NCBI RefSeq assembly: GCF_900116435.1 | Contig: NZ_FPAZ01000005.1 | Span: forward strand, 62,001-126,000 | From: Pseudoalteromonas lipolytica | GTDB taxonomy: Bacteria; Pseudomonadota; Gammaproteobacteria; Enterobacterales; Alteromonadaceae | DNA: 64,000 nucleotides | Reading direction: 5' to 3' | Shown: positions 42,980 to 53,384 of the stretch, one piece after another | How the letters are laid out: each line of letters starts with the position of its first letter | How positions within the stretch are numbered: position 1 is the stretch's first letter | Translations under genes and position numbers: made by a program | Notes under the pieces: model-generated | Database searches by the model: none | What the model saw: only the letters and a program-made list of their open reading frames with translations | Told to the model about the DNA's origin: nothing

Positions 42980-44266
42980 TTAATGCTGTTCACGTGCAAT
43001 AGCACGGTAAGCGATGTCGGTGCGATACTCCATACCGTCCCAGCTGATTTGCTCAACTAGTTTATACGCGCGTTGCTGTGCTTCGGTTACCGTATTACCT
43101 AGTGCGGTTGCACATAATACGCGACCACCCGCGGTTACAACCGCATCACCATCTTGCTTAGTGCCAGCATGGAATACCTTTTCGCCTTCAGGGTAATTAA
43201 CAAGTAAACCGTTAATTGCATCACCTTTCGGGTAATCACCAGGATAACCTTTCGCTGCAAGAACAACACCCACTGCTGCACGCGGATCAAATTCAATGCT
43301 TGTTTTATCTAATTCTTCACGGTTAGCCGCTTCAATTAATTCAACAAGATCTGATTTCAAACGCAGCATCATTGGTTGTGTTTCAGGATCACCAAAACGA
43401 CAGTTATACTCGATCACTTTTGGTGTACCGTCTGCAGTGATCATTAAACCTGCGTACAAGAAACCAGTGTAAGGGTGGCCTTCTTGCGCCATACCTTCAA
43501 CCGTAGGGTTGATCACTTCATTCATAACACGTTGGTGAATTTCATCTGTAACAACGGGGGCAGGTGAGTATGCACCCATACCGCCAGTGTTTGGACCTTT
43601 ATCGCGATTGTAAGCACGTTTGTGGTCTTGGCTTGTGGCGAATGGCAATACGTTTTTACCATCAACCATGACGATGAAAGACGCTTCTTCACCTTCTAAG
43701 AACTCTTCGATAACCACACGGCTACCCGCTTCACCAAAGCTATTACCTGCAAGCATGTCGCGGATAGCTTCTTCAGCTTCGCTCTCAGTCATTGCAACAA
43801 TAACACCTTTACCTGCCGCTAAGCCGTCTGCTTTAACAACAATTGGAGCGCCTTTTTCTTTTAAATAAGCAAGAGCAGGGTCGATTTGTTCAAATGTTTG
43901 ATAATCAGCTGTTGGAATATTGTGTCGTGCTAAAAAGTCTTTCGTGAATGACTTTGAGCCTTCCAGTTGTGCCGCACCAGCTGTAGGGCCGAAGATAGCA
44001 AGACCGTGTTCACGGAATGTATCAACAACACCCAGTACCAATGGCACTTCAGGACCTACAATGGTGAGCTCTACAGCGTTTTCTTTTGCAAATGTAACAA
44101 GACCTTCAAGGTCTTCAACATTGATTGCAACGTTTTCAAGTTTTGGCTCTAGTGCCGTACCAGCATTACCTGGCGCAACGAATACCGTGTTTACTTTACT
44201 ATTTTGGGCAGCCTTAAACGCAAGTGCGTGTTCGCGGCCGCCACTGCCGATGACAAGTACATTCAT
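42980..44266 (-). CDS. purD: Phosphoribosylamine-glycine ligase
   Basis: GAR synthetase: joins phosphoribosylamine and glycine with ATP in purine synthesis. The 428-residue length matches the family. It starts MNVLVIGSGGREHALAFKA, the diagnostic N-terminus, and shows ATP-grasp features (PIVVKADGLAAGKGVIVAM, EFLEGEEASF, NCRFGDPETQ). It lies 16 bases after the methyltransferase gene, so those two are likely cotranscribed. purH is just upstream but separated by a hairpin. Confidence 0.97.
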   Translation of the reverse strand: MNVLVIGSGGREHALAFKAAQNSKVNTVFVAPGNAGTALEPKLENVAINVEDLEGLVTFAKENAVELTIVGPEVPLVLGVVDTFREHGLAIFGPTAGAAQLEGSKSFTKDFLARHNIPTADYQTFEQIDPALAYLKEKGAPIVVKADGLAAGKGVIVAMTESEAEEAIRDMLAGNSFGEAGSRVVIEEFLEGEEASFIVMVDGKNVLPFATSQDHKRAYNRDKGPNTGGMGAYSPAPVVTDEIHQRVMNEVINPTVEGMAQEGHPYTGFLYAGLMITADGTPKVIEYNCRFGDPETQPMMLRLKSDLVELIEAANREELDKTSIEFDPRAAVGVVLAAKGYPGDYPKGDAINGLLVNYPEGEKVFHAGTKQDGDAVVTAGGRVLCATALGNTVTEAQQRAYKLVEQISWDGMEYRTDIAYRAIAREQH

Positions 44267-44282
44267 GGCGAAATAATCCTAT

Positions 44283-45104
44283 TTAAAGCGGTTTTTTAAA
44301 CTTCAGCGTCATGCGGTCACTTTCACCAATCGCTTTATATTTTGCAGCGTCTTGTTCGTCAAGCGCTAAGCGTGGTGGCAATGTCCATACCCCTTTAGGG
44401 TGATCTGCTGTGTCGAGTGGGTTTGCATTAATGTCACTAGTTGCTACCAGTTCAAAGCCTGCTTGTTTTGCAATATCAATCACATAGCTTTGTTTCATAT
44501 AACCTGAAGATTTCTGATCGTCATCACTACGAGATTCAGGAAGGCGATGTTCAACAACGCCTAGTGTGCCACCAGGTTTAAGTGCTTTATAAAATGCTTT
44601 AAATGCACTTAAGGTGCCTTCTTTCTCTTTACCCATGTACCAGTTGTGTACATTTCTAAATGTGAGTACTAAGTCAGCACTGCCGGCTGGGGCAATATCA
44701 AGGTGAGTAATGGGAGCAAATTCAGTGAGTTTCACTTCACTAAAACGTGCATCATCGCTCATCTTTTTCTTAAAACCCGCTAATGAACGTTGATAATAAC
44801 CGACTTCTGAATCAGCTGGGAAATGTGCCGCGTAATAGACGCCATGACCTTTTACAGCCGGCGCTAAGATTTCGCTGTACCAACCACCACCAGGGGCAAT
44901 TTCTACCACTGTCATTGTCGGTTTGAAACCAAAGAATTCAAGGGTTTCAATAGGGTGGCGATATGTATCGCGCGCGCTGTTTTTAGCGTCACGTTCACTT
45001 GATTGTACAGCACTTGTAAGCGCTGATTCATGGTTGTGACTGAGTGCGTGTGCAGATGCAAGTGCTAGGCTTGCAACAAGTAGCGATTTTACGGCAAATT
45101 TCAT
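44283..45104 (-). CDS. Class I SAM methyltransferase-like protein with a signal peptide
   Basis: A 273-residue protein with a clear signal peptide (about 1-22, KSLLVASLALASAHALS) in front of a Rossmann-type methyltransferase fold. It has EFFGFKPTMTVVEIAPGGGWYSEIL (the SAM-binding loop, near residue 65), SADLVLTFRNVHNWY and ALKPGGTLGVVEHRL. Export is odd because SAM is cytoplasmic. The ATG at 45104 is better placed than the adjacent ATG at 45107: AAGGAA is 6 bases upstream. It sits between purH and purD. Its substrate and location need experimental proof. Confidence 0.82.
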   Translation of the reverse strand: MKFAVKSLLVASLALASAHALSHNHESALTSAVQSSERDAKNSARDTYRHPIETLEFFGFKPTMTVVEIAPGGGWYSEILAPAVKGHGVYYAAHFPADSEVGYYQRSLAGFKKKMSDDARFSEVKLTEFAPITHLDIAPAGSADLVLTFRNVHNWYMGKEKEGTLSAFKAFYKALKPGGTLGVVEHRLPESRSDDDQKSSGYMKQSYVIDIAKQAGFELVATSDINANPLDTADHPKGVWTLPPRLALDEQDAAKYKAIGESDRMTLKFKKPL

Positions 45105-45165
45105 CATCTATTCCTTCATTTTTAGGGTTATTAATAATCAGAATACGTGAATTAGTAGCAAACAA

Positions 45166-45194
45166 AAAGGGTTAAACAATTTGCTTAACCCTTT
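45166..45194 (-). terminator. Hairpin between purH and the methyltransferase gene
   Basis: AAAGGGTTAA (45166-45175) pairs with TTAACCCTTT (45185-45194). On the minus strand it is followed by TTTTTGTTTG. It lies just after the purH stop, so it may end or attenuate the purH transcript. Confidence 0.7.
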
Positions 45195-45200
45195 ATGTGA

Positions 45201-46787
45201 TTAGTGGCGGAAATGGCGCATACCAGTAAATACCATTGCCATACCCGCTTCATCAGCTGCCGCGATAACTTCTTCATCGCGCATTGAACCACCAGGTTGA
45301 ATAACCGCTGTGATACCAGCGTCGCGAGCTGCATCAATACCGTCACGGAACGGGAAGAATGCATCAGATGCCATTACAGAGCCTTTTACTTCAAGGTTTT
45401 CATCAGCTGCTTTAATTCCTGCAATTTTCGCTGAGTAAACACGGCTCATTTGGCCGGCGCCTACACCAATAGTCATACCGTCACGAGCGTAAACAATTGC
45501 GTTTGACTTAACGAATTTTGCAACCTTCCAGCAGAATAATAAGTCTTTTAATTCTTGCTCAGTAGGCTGACGCTTAGTAACAACTTTAAGGTCACCTTGG
45601 GTTACCATACCTAAATCACGGTCTTGAACTAAGATACCACCATTAACACGTTTGATATCGTGACCTGTTGTCTTGGCAGACCATTCACCGCATTCTAATA
45701 AACGTACGTTTTGTTTAGCTGAAACGATCTGTGCTGCGGCTTCTGATACTTTAGGAGCAATGATAACTTCTACGAATTGACGAGAAACAATCGCTTCGGC
45801 TGTGTCTGCATCTAGCTCTTTATTAAAAGCAATGATGCCACCAAATGCTGATGTAGGGTCAGTTTTGAATGCACGGTCGTAAGCTTCAAGAATATTTTCA
45901 CCGATAGACACACCACATGGGTTCGCATGTTTTACGATAACACAGGCGGGTACGTCGAATTCTTTAACACACTCTAATGCAGCATCCGTATCTGCGATGT
46001 TATTGAATGATAATGCTTTGCCTTGAAGTTGTACTGCAGTTGCAACAGATGCCTCTGCAACGTCATTTTCAACATAGAAAGCAGCATCTTGGTGTGAATT
46101 TTCACCGTAGCGCATGTCTTGCTTTTTAGTGAATTGCATGTTGATTGTACGAGGGAATTTAGTCTCTTCAGCAGCTTCCTCTGTATAATCAGGAACCATT
46201 TTGCCGAAGTAGTTTGCAATCATACCATCGTATTGTGCTGTGTGCTCATACGCAGCAATCGCTAGGTCAAAACGTGTTTTATACGTTGTTGAGCCATTGT
46301 TGCTTTGCATTTCGCTGATTACACGGTCATAGTCTTTCGCATTAACAACGATAGTCACGTCTTTGTGGTTTTTCGCTGCAGCACGCACCATTGTTGGACC
46401 GCCGATATCAATGTTTTCAATTGCATCTTCAAGGCTGCAGTCTTCTTTCGCAACTGTATTTGCGAAGGGGTATAAGTTAACTACAACGATATCGATAGCA
46501 GAGATATTGTTCTCGCTCATTACATCTTCATCTTGGCCGCGACGCGCAAGAATGCCGCCATGAATTTTTGGATGAAGTGTTTTTACGCGACCATCCATGA
46601 TCTCAGGGTGACCAGTATGGTCAGATACTTCAGTGACTTTAATGCCATTATCAGCAAGTAATTTGCAAGTACCGCCTGTTGATAAAATATCTACGCCTTG
46701 AGCTTCAAGAGCGCGAGCAAATTCAACGATACCGGTTTTATCTGACACACTTAATAGTGCGCGACGAATTGGACGATGTGTATCCAT
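45201..46787 (-). CDS. purH: Bifunctional AICAR transformylase/IMP cyclohydrolase
   Basis: Catalyses the last two steps to IMP. The product is 528 residues, near the usual 529. The N-terminal MGS-like cyclohydrolase domain ([44 protein letters not shown]) is followed by the transformylase domain with [13 protein letters not shown] and the C-terminal [15 protein letters not shown] strong terminator separates it from the upstream fis, so it probably has its own promoter in 46788-46904. I saw no good PurR operator there. Confidence 0.97.
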   Translation of the reverse strand: MDTHRPIRRALLSVSDKTGIVEFARALEAQGVDILSTGGTCKLLADNGIKVTEVSDHTGHPEIMDGRVKTLHPKIHGGILARRGQDEDVMSENNISAIDIVVVNLYPFANTVAKEDCSLEDAIENIDIGGPTMVRAAAKNHKDVTIVVNAKDYDRVISEMQSNNGSTTYKTRFDLAIAAYEHTAQYDGMIANYFGKMVPDYTEEAAEETKFPRTINMQFTKKQDMRYGENSHQDAAFYVENDVAEASVATAVQLQGKALSFNNIADTDAALECVKEFDVPACVIVKHANPCGVSIGENILEAYDRAFKTDPTSAFGGIIAFNKELDADTAEAIVSRQFVEVIIAPKVSEAAAQIVSAKQNVRLLECGEWSAKTTGHDIKRVNGGILVQDRDLGMVTQGDLKVVTKRQPTEQELKDLLFCWKVAKFVKSNAIVYARDGMTIGVGAGQMSRVYSAKIAGIKAADENLEVKGSVMASDAFFPFRDGIDAARDAGITAVIQPGGSMRDEEVIAAADEAGMAMVFTGMRHFRH

Positions 46788-46903
46788 TGTAGTTTTGATT
46801 ACCTCAATGTTTGAGCTAGCTTAGAAAGGCGGTATTTTAACTGAATATTGCTGAGAAAACGATGTTTTAAGCGTGAGGAATTTGCATAGTTTTTAACGGT
46901 TAT

Positions 46904-46931
46904 AAAAAAAGCACCCTAAGGTGCTTTTTTG
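46904..46931 (-). terminator. Terminator of the dusB-fis operon
   Basis: GCACC (46911-46915) and GGTGC (46920-46924) are extended by A-runs and T-runs on either side to a stem of about 11 bp with a 4-base loop. The minus strand ends in seven Ts. Confidence 0.8.
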
Positions 46932-47028
46932 TCGAGTATGCAGTGACCCACATACTCGCGTTGTATTGGATTGGTAACCTATTAAAACGACAGGGCGCTA
47001 GAATGATTACGATTTCAATATAACGGTA

Positions 47029-47319
47029 TTAGTTCATGCCATATTTTTTAAGCTTCTTACGTAAAGTACCACGGTTGATACCTAGTAAGATTGCTGCACG
47101 AGTTTGGTTACCACGCGTGTACGTCATTACTTCTTCAAGTAATGGTGCTTCTAGCTCAGAAAGAACAAGGTCGTATACGTCTTGTACGTCTTGACCATTA
47201 AGTTGCTTCAAGTAGTGATGAACCGCTTTTTTCACTGCATCACGCAACGGCTGTGGTTTCTCGTGTGACTGTACATGAGGGTTTGTGATAAATGGAGAAG
47301 TCACGTTTTGTTCGAACAT
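47029..47319 (-). CDS. fis: Nucleoid-associated protein Fis
   Basis: A 96-residue DNA-bending nucleoid protein that controls rRNA synthesis, recombination and many growth-phase genes. The C-terminal helix-turn-helix [20 protein letters not shown] is nearly identical to E. coli Fis, preceded by [22 protein letters not shown] dimer helices (here [18 protein letters not shown]). It follows dusB by about 21 bases in the same operon, the conserved dusB-fis arrangement. Confidence 0.97.
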   Translation of the reverse strand: MFEQNVTSPFITNPHVQSHEKPQPLRDAVKKAVHHYLKQLNGQDVQDVYDLVLSELEAPLLEEVMTYTRGNQTRAAILLGINRGTLRKKLKKYGMN

Positions 47320-47340
47320 CGTTATATGTCTCTTTCTTTC

Positions 47341-48312
47341 TTAGTTAGCTGCTAGTGTTTTAAAGTATTGCTCTAATGCGTCGACTTGTGCCTGTGGGTT
47401 ATCTAACGCATTAAATACTCGCCTAAACTGACCGTCACTGTCATGGGTTTGCAAATACCAAGATACATGCTTACGAGCGATACGCGCTCCCATTGGCTCA
47501 CCGTAAAACTGATGAAGGTTTGCTAAGTGCTCCATCAAAATGCTACGCACCTCTGCAATTTCAGGTGCTGGCAAATGTTCTCCAGTTCGCAAATAGTGGT
47601 CTATCTCCCTAAATATCCAAGGGCGACCTTGGGCGGCTCGACCAATCATAATGGCATCTGCACCCGTATAATCCAAAACCTGTTTTGCTTTTTCTGGTGA
47701 TGTAATATCACCATTGGCAACGACAGGGATCGACACTGAACGTTTAATATCCCTAATCGTGGCGTACTCTGCTTCACCTTTGTACATACATGCGCGCGTA
47801 CGCCCATGTACAGCCAAAGAAGCAATGCCATAACGTTCAGCTATTTTCGCAATCTCGACACCATTACGGTTATCCTGATCCCATCCAGTACGGATTTTTA
47901 AGGTGACAGGGACATCGACAGCATTAACAACTGCATCGAGTATCTCTTCCACTAATTCAGGAAACTGTAATAAGGCTGAGCCTGCGAGTTTCTTATTCAC
48001 TTTTTTAGCTGGGCACCCCATATTAATATCTATGATCTGTGCACCGTTGCTAACATTGAATTGTGCTGCCTGTGCCATAAGCTCAGGATCGGCTCCGGCA
48101 ATCTGCACCGAGCGAATACCCGATTCACCGCTGTGATCCATACGGTTCATCGACTTTTCGGTTTTCCACACTTTTGGGTTTGACGAGAGCATTTCAGATA
48201 CCGCAAGCCCCGCACCTAAGCGACGGCAAAGTTGTCTAAATGGTCTGTCTGTAATGCCTGCCATTGGCGCGACAATTACGTTGTTCTCAAGTTGGTATGA
48301 ACCGATACGCAC
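47341..48312 (-). CDS. dusB: tRNA-dihydrouridine synthase B
   Basis: An FMN enzyme that reduces uridine to dihydrouridine at tRNA position 17. The product is 323 residues. It begins [19 protein letters not shown], as in E. coli, so the GTG at 48312 is the start. It contains [26 protein letters not shown] with the catalytic Cys, LKIRTGWD and VANGDI. Expression is tied to fis downstream: in E. coli the fis promoter lies ahead of dusB, and a similar promoter is visible at 48347-48375. Confidence 0.96.
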   Translation of the reverse strand: MRIGSYQLENNVIVAPMAGITDRPFRQLCRRLGAGLAVSEMLSSNPKVWKTEKSMNRMDHSGESGIRSVQIAGADPELMAQAAQFNVSNGAQIIDINMGCPAKKVNKKLAGSALLQFPELVEEILDAVVNAVDVPVTLKIRTGWDQDNRNGVEIAKIAERYGIASLAVHGRTRACMYKGEAEYATIRDIKRSVSIPVVANGDITSPEKAKQVLDYTGADAIMIGRAAQGRPWIFREIDHYLRTGEHLPAPEIAEVRSILMEHLANLHQFYGEPMGARIARKHVSWYLQTHDSDGQFRRVFNALDNPQAQVDALEQYFKTLAAN

Positions 48313-48346
48313 TGTTATTCAATAGGCCTCTTTTCAAGGGGCGCTA

Positions 48347-48375
48347 AGTTTACGGCTTTTTTTGCAAAAATCAAA
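48347..48375 (-). promoter_or_regulatory. Probable dusB-fis promoter with a GC-rich discriminator
   Basis: Minus strand: -35 TTTGAT (complement of 48370-48375), a 17-bp spacer, and -10 TAAACT (complement of 48347-48352). A G/C-rich discriminator (AGCGCCCC, 48339-48346) follows, typical of stringently controlled fis promoters. The surrounding AT-rich stretch (48353-48480) suits Fis autoregulation. Assignment is by pattern only. Confidence 0.45.
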
Positions 48376-48521
48376 GGCTATAAATTGAACAAAAGTGACT
48401 TTTTTTTGCCTATTTTGTATTGACTTTTGATAACAGTTTGACGGGCGGGTTGATTTGTTTGTTATTTAACCAGAAAAAAATTCGCGTGAAAATAGATAAC
48501 AAATTGAAGAGTGTAAAAATA

Positions 48522-48552
48522 AGGTAAAGCCTGTTAAATACTGGCTTTACCT
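48522..48552 (-). terminator. Terminator of prmA
   Basis: AGGTAAAGCC (48522-48531) pairs with GGCTTTACCT (48543-48552) with an 11-base loop. On the minus strand it is followed by TATTTTTAC. Confidence 0.75.
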
Positions 48553-48572
48553 ATTAAATGTTCAGATGTGTA

Positions 48573-49454
48573 TTATGACTTTTTGGTACCACTAACACGT
48601 GTCCATTCACCTTCAACAGCAATCTCGTCAAGTGCTAAAAACGGTGCGTAAACATCGGCAACAGATTGTGCTTGTTCCTCTAAAATACCCGACATAGCAA
48701 TTTTACCGTTGGGCTTTAATAGTCCCAAAATGACTTCATGAAGCTCTTTAAGAGGTTGTGCTAAGATATTCGCAACAACCACATCAGCACTAAAATCAGG
48801 TTGATCTTCAGGTAAATACACTTCGAGCTTGTCTGCAACACCATTGCGCTCAGCATTATCGCGACTGGCCTCAATTGCTTGAGGATCAATATCGATGCCG
48901 ATCATACGTTCAGCACCTAATTTGATCGCTGCAATTCCTAAAATACCTGAGCCACACCCGAAGTCGACGACCGTTTTTCCGGTTAAATCTTGGCTTTCTA
49001 GCCACTTTAAGCATAGCGCTGTCGTTGCATGTGTGCCCGTGCCAAAAGCAAGACCAGGATCAAGCAATACATTGACTGCATCCGGTTCTGGAATATCACG
49101 CCAGCTTGGACAAATCCATAAGCGCTCACCGAACTTAATCGGGTGGAAGTTATCCATCCACTCACGTTCCCAGTCTTTGTCTTCAAGTTGCTCAATTTTG
49201 TATACGAGTTTGTCAGCGAGCGTCGGTTCAGCCTTAAGTACGGCTACGACGCTGTCCATATCATGATTAGCATCGTATAAACCAATCACCGTGGTATCAG
49301 CCCACAGTTGTACTGTACCAAGTTTTGGTTCATAAATAGGGGTGTCTTTCGCATCAACATAAGTAACCGATGCGCTGCCAGTGTCCATAAGTAAGTCGCT
49401 GATCATCTCGGCATTATCAGCGTTTGCATTTATGCGAATTTGGATCCAAGCCAT
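48573..49454 (-). CDS. prmA: Ribosomal protein L11 methyltransferase
   Basis: Methylates several amino groups of ribosomal protein L11. The product is 293 residues, as in E. coli. It starts [11 protein letters not shown] and has the SAM-binding loop [21 protein letters not shown], then [12 protein letters not shown] (the NxxxxPL-type substrate region). The N-terminal domain (about 1-95) binds L11. It lies upstream of dusB, a conserved order, but with a terminator in the gap. It starts just beyond the rpoD terminator. Confidence 0.96.
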   Translation of the reverse strand: MAWIQIRINANADNAEMISDLLMDTGSASVTYVDAKDTPIYEPKLGTVQLWADTTVIGLYDANHDMDSVVAVLKAEPTLADKLVYKIEQLEDKDWEREWMDNFHPIKFGERLWICPSWRDIPEPDAVNVLLDPGLAFGTGTHATTALCLKWLESQDLTGKTVVDFGCGSGILGIAAIKLGAERMIGIDIDPQAIEASRDNAERNGVADKLEVYLPEDQPDFSADVVVANILAQPLKELHEVILGLLKPNGKIAMSGILEEQAQSVADVYAPFLALDEIAVEGEWTRVSGTKKS

Positions 49455-49473
49455 GGTCGTCTCTCAAATAGAA

Positions 49474-49497
49474 AAAAGGCCGCAACAGCGGCCTTTT
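49474..49497. terminator. Terminator of the rpoD operon
   Basis: AAAAGGCCGC (49474-49483) pairs with GCGGCCTTTT (49488-49497) with a 4-base loop. On the minus strand it is followed by TT and then C, giving a six-T run. It is a strong intrinsic terminator. Confidence 0.85.
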
Positions 49498-49520
49498 AGT
49501 TAATATATTAATAATGCTAT

Positions 49521-51374
49521 TTATTTAGCATCTAAGAAGCTTTTTAGTAAGTCTGAGCGAGAAGGGTGACGTAATTTACGTAACGCTTTCGCTTCAATTT
49601 GACGAATACGTTCACGTGTTACGTCAAATTGTTTACCTACTTCTTCTAAAGTATGGTCGGTGTTCATGTCGATACCGAAACGCATACGCAGTACTTTAGC
49701 TTCACGTGCTGTTAGACCTGCTAATACGTCATTGGTTGCGCCTCGAAGAGATTCCATTGTTGCAGAATCAATTGGCGAATCAATGGTTGTATCTTCAATG
49801 AAGTCACCTAAGTGCGAATCTTCATCATCACCGATAGGAGTTTCCATCGAAATTGGCTCTTTAGCGATTTTAAGTACCTTACGAATTTTATCTTCAGGCA
49901 TTAACATACGCTCAGCTAACTCTTCTGGGCTCGGCTCACGGCCCATCTCTTGTAACATTTGACGAGAGATACGATTTAACTTGTTGATCGTCTCAATCAT
50001 GTGCACAGGAATACGGATGGTACGCGCTTGGTCAGCAATTGAACGCGTAATTGCTTGACGGATCCACCATGTTGCATAAGTAGAGAACTTATAACCACGG
50101 CGATATTCGAACTTATCAACCGCTTTCATTAGACCAATGTTACCCTCTTGGATAAGGTCTAAGAATTGTAAACCACGGTTGGTGTATTTTTTCGCAATTG
50201 AAATTACAAGACGTAAGTTGGCTTCAACCATTTCTTTCTTTGCACGGCGCGCTTTAGCTTCACCAATGCTCATTCGACGGTTGATATCTTTAATACGCTC
50301 AATGCTTAAGCCAGTGCTTTCTTCAATTGCAGATAACTTGCTAATACAACGAATTATTTCTGGTTTTACTTCTTCAAGTGCTACTGAGTACTTCTCGTTT
50401 GCAGCAATTTCAAGATCAATCCAAGCAGTGTCTGTTTCGTTGTTAGCGAAGTGCTTCACAAAGTTTTTCTTTGGTAGCTTCGCAATTTGTACAGCTTGCT
50501 TCATGATAAGACGTTCTTGTACACGAACGCGATCCATCATTTCACGCATGTTGTTTACCATGCGATCAAACTGTTTAGGAACTAGTTTAAATGTTTTAAA
50601 CAGTTCACCGATTTCAAAAATAGCAGCTTGTGAATCAGGGTGTGAGCGGCCTTTTGCTTCGAATGTATCGCGTGCTTTATTGTAAAGCTCACGCAAATGT
50701 TCGAAGTGGACACGTGCTTCTTCAGGATCTGGACCTGTGTCACCATCTGCATCATCATCGCTGTCATCATCGTCGTCGTCGTCGTCATCGTCGTCTTCGT
50801 CGTCGAGCTGCTCTTCATTTAGATCTGAACCGATGTGAGTCGCAGAAATTTGTGATTCGTCTTCATTATTAGGATCAAAGAAACCAGAAATAATGTCGCT
50901 TAAGCGCATTTCTTCTGCTTCAAACTTGTCCCATTGCTCGAGTAGATATGTAATTGCTTCAGGGTATTCAGCAACAGAAATCTGAACTTGGTTGATACCT
51001 TCTTCAATACGCTTGGCGATAACAATTTCGCCTTCACGCGTAAGTAGCTCAACAGTACCCATTTCGCGCATGTACATACGCACAGGGTCAGTCGTTCGAC
51101 CGATCTCTTTTTCTACAGTCGCAAGTGCAGCGGCCGCGGCTTCTGCTGCGTCTTCGTCTGTCGTTGTTTCTTGCATCATTAATTCATCGGCATCAGGCGC
51201 GTTTTCACTTACCTTGATACCCATATCATTAATCATGCTAATGATATCTTCTACCTGATCTGAGTCGATAATGTCTTGTGGAAGGTGATCATTAACTTCT
51301 GCAAAAGTTAAATAACCTTGCTCTTTACCTTTTTGAATCAGAAGCTTTAATTGTGACTGAGGAGTTGGATCCAT
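49521..51374 (-). CDS. rpoD: RNA polymerase primary sigma factor RpoD (sigma-70)
   Basis: The housekeeping sigma factor. Residues 2-80 form region 1.1 ([20 protein letters not shown]), followed by [20 protein letters not shown] (region 1.2), region 2 ([44 protein letters not shown]), region 3 and the region 4 HTH ([20 protein letters not shown]). The product is 617 residues from the ATG at 51374, which matches the E. coli start; the frame extends further upstream without support. The non-conserved region carries a very acidic Asp tract (about 190-205). It ends the rpsU-yqeY-dnaG-rpoD group. Confidence 0.97.
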   Translation of the reverse strand: MDPTPQSQLKLLIQKGKEQGYLTFAEVNDHLPQDIIDSDQVEDIISMINDMGIKVSENAPDADELMMQETTTDEDAAEAAAAALATVEKEIGRTTDPVRMYMREMGTVELLTREGEIVIAKRIEEGINQVQISVAEYPEAITYLLEQWDKFEAEEMRLSDIISGFFDPNNEDESQISATHIGSDLNEEQLDDEDDDDDDDDDDDSDDDADGDTGPDPEEARVHFEHLRELYNKARDTFEAKGRSHPDSQAAIFEIGELFKTFKLVPKQFDRMVNNMREMMDRVRVQERLIMKQAVQIAKLPKKNFVKHFANNETDTAWIDLEIAANEKYSVALEEVKPEIIRCISKLSAIEESTGLSIERIKDINRRMSIGEAKARRAKKEMVEANLRLVISIAKKYTNRGLQFLDLIQEGNIGLMKAVDKFEYRRGYKFSTYATWWIRQAITRSIADQARTIRIPVHMIETINKLNRISRQMLQEMGREPSPEELAERMLMPEDKIRKVLKIAKEPISMETPIGDDEDSHLGDFIEDTTIDSPIDSATMESLRGATNDVLAGLTAREAKVLRMRFGIDMNTDHTLEEVGKQFDVTRERIRQIEAKALRKLRHPSRSDLLKSFLDAK

Positions 51375-51497
51375 AGAGATTTTTTCTTCCACTCTGAAAG
51401 TTGATACAACAGGCGCCAGCTCGCTTAAAAAATAAGCGACACGAAAACTAACTAGACGCAGTGAATAGCACAGTATAACAGCTTTATTCAATTCTGA

Positions 51498-53249
51498 CTA
51501 GCTGTTGCTGCCTTTTAACGCTTGCGTCAGTAAGTGGCATTCTAGCCGTTCTTCGCTGCTTAAGCCTTGGGTCTTGTCTTTTATTAATAGGGTCTCTAGT
51601 CGATAATTTAAACACTGGTCTTCAATAAATTTAAAAGTATTTTTGAAAACTGTCTCTAAACGATCGTCATTTATTTGATGCTGCCAAGTTGCTAATTTCA
51701 CTAATGCATCATATTCAGCGCTATCTCGGAACGATTCTAAGATTTGCGCGGTTGTAATACCATGTCGTTCACGTGCTAAATGCTGTATCCGTAAAAATAG
51801 CTCAATGCCGGCAATTTTCATTTCAGCAAGTTCAGGCATGTAAGCGATGCTCGTTGCTAGATTCGGATGCTGCAATAAAATACCTATAGCTTGACGCATC
51901 GGCGTTATTTTAAATTTACGCTCAATTGCATGTTGCTGCTTCGGGGTTTTAACCCGATTACTCAATTGCTCTCGTGTACGACCAATTAATCGGCCTAAAT
52001 GTTCCAGTATATTTTCTTGGTAAAATTCACTCGGTATTTTTTCGATTAAAGGTAAGGCATCACTGAGTAACTTTGCTTTGCCAGCGTCTTTCGTTAGGTC
52101 AATCTCTTGGCTTAGCTTGCTGAACAACACTTTGCTGAAATCATCGGCCTCTGCTAGGCGTGCTTCGAATGCCTCTTTTCCTTCTTTTTGTACCAATGAG
52201 TCGGGGTCTTCACCGTCAGGTAAAAAGACAAATTGAAGTGATTTGCCATCAGCTAGATAAGGTAGGGCATTTTCGAGTGCGCGCCATGCTGCATCACGAC
52301 CCGCTCTGTCACCATCATAGCAGCATATCACTTTATCAGTGGTTCTAAACAAGGTGTGCATGTGCTCAGCTGTGGTTGCTGTGCCAAGTGCTGCTACAGC
52401 GTATTCAATGCCTTGCTCTGCTAAGGCAACCACATCCATATACCCTTCAACAATTAAAATATGTTCAAGTTTCTTATGTGCTTGTTTAGCTTCGTATAGA
52501 CCATAAAGCTCAAAACCTTTGTGGAAAATACGTGTCTCAGGAGAGTTAAGGTATTTTGGACCTTGATCGGCTTGCATCACGCGACCACCAAAGGCAATAA
52601 CCCGGCCTCGCTTATCACGAATAGGAAACATGAGCCGATCACGAAAAAAGTCAAATTGGCGACCCGGCGACTTTTCAGACGCGAGTTTTAGCTCAATTAA
52701 TTGCTCTTTTTGCTCTTTATTTCGGCCTAATTGCTGGCACAGTGCTTCCCATTCACTTGGCGCATAACCAATCATGAACTTTTTAGCGGTTTCACCGCTT
52801 AGGCCACGGCCTTTTATGTAATCAATTACCGCTTTTGAGTTGCTATGGTGTTTTAATTGGTGCTGATAAAAACGGGCGGCATGAAGCATTAAATCGTAAT
52901 CGGAACGTTTTTGCTCAGCGGTACGCTGTGGACCTGAACTAGTGCCTTGCTCACGTGGTACGTCTAAATTTAGAATACTAGCCAGCTCTTCAATAGCATC
53001 AACAAACTCTAATTTGTCGTATTCCATGACAAACGAAATGGCATTACCATTCGCTCCGCAACCAAAGCAGTGGTAAAACTGTTTATCTTGAGAAACAGTA
53101 AATGACGGGGTTTTTTCGTTGTGAAAAGGGCAACATGCTTGGTAGTCTTTCCCGGCTTTTTTTAGGCCAACTTTTGAATCAATTAGCTCAACAATATCAG
53201 TTCGAGCGAGCAAATCATCAATAAATTGTCGAGGGATTTTTCCGGCCAT
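51498..53249 (-). CDS. dnaG: DNA primase
   Basis: Synthesises RNA primers for replication and works with DnaB. The product is 583 residues. It has the N-terminal CHC2 zinc finger (CPFHNEKTPSFTVS, then HCFGCGANG), the TOPRIM catalytic core (ILIVEGYMDVVAL, CYDGDRAGRDAA) and a helicase-binding C-terminal domain (about 440-583). The ATG at 53249 is used (MAGKIPRQFIDDLL), the usual start; the frame continues to 53303. A hairpin lies between it and yqeY, as between rpsU and dnaG in E. coli. rpoD follows. Confidence 0.97.
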   Translation of the reverse strand: MAGKIPRQFIDDLLARTDIVELIDSKVGLKKAGKDYQACCPFHNEKTPSFTVSQDKQFYHCFGCGANGNAISFVMEYDKLEFVDAIEELASILNLDVPREQGTSSGPQRTAEQKRSDYDLMLHAARFYQHQLKHHSNSKAVIDYIKGRGLSGETAKKFMIGYAPSEWEALCQQLGRNKEQKEQLIELKLASEKSPGRQFDFFRDRLMFPIRDKRGRVIAFGGRVMQADQGPKYLNSPETRIFHKGFELYGLYEAKQAHKKLEHILIVEGYMDVVALAEQGIEYAVAALGTATTAEHMHTLFRTTDKVICCYDGDRAGRDAAWRALENALPYLADGKSLQFVFLPDGEDPDSLVQKEGKEAFEARLAEADDFSKVLFSKLSQEIDLTKDAGKAKLLSDALPLIEKIPSEFYQENILEHLGRLIGRTREQLSNRVKTPKQQHAIERKFKITPMRQAIGILLQHPNLATSIAYMPELAEMKIAGIELFLRIQHLARERHGITTAQILESFRDSAEYDALVKLATWQHQINDDRLETVFKNTFKFIEDQCLNYRLETLLIKDKTQGLSSEERLECHLLTQALKGSNS

Positions 53250-53333
53250 AGCTGTTGTTTTTCCTGCGCTATTTTTGCGTTCTAAAGTGAGATTTGAACA
53301 CAATTACTCTCTTTATGAAAGACTAAAAACAAG

Positions 53334-53356
53334 AAACCGAGCACTAGGCTCGGTTT
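53334..53356 (-). terminator. Internal terminator between yqeY and dnaG
   Basis: AAACCGAGC (53334-53342) pairs with GCTCGGTTT (53348-53356), 9 bp with a 5-base loop. On the minus strand it is followed by CTTGTTTTTAG. It corresponds to the partial terminator known in E. coli that keeps DnaG levels low. Confidence 0.75.
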
Positions 53357-53384
53357 GCTTGAATCATACGTCTGTATGTGGGGG

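Noticed and set aside
46788..46904. A PurR operator upstream of purH (partial match CGTTTTCT)
   Set aside because: Only about 9 of 15 consensus positions match and the left half-site is absent.
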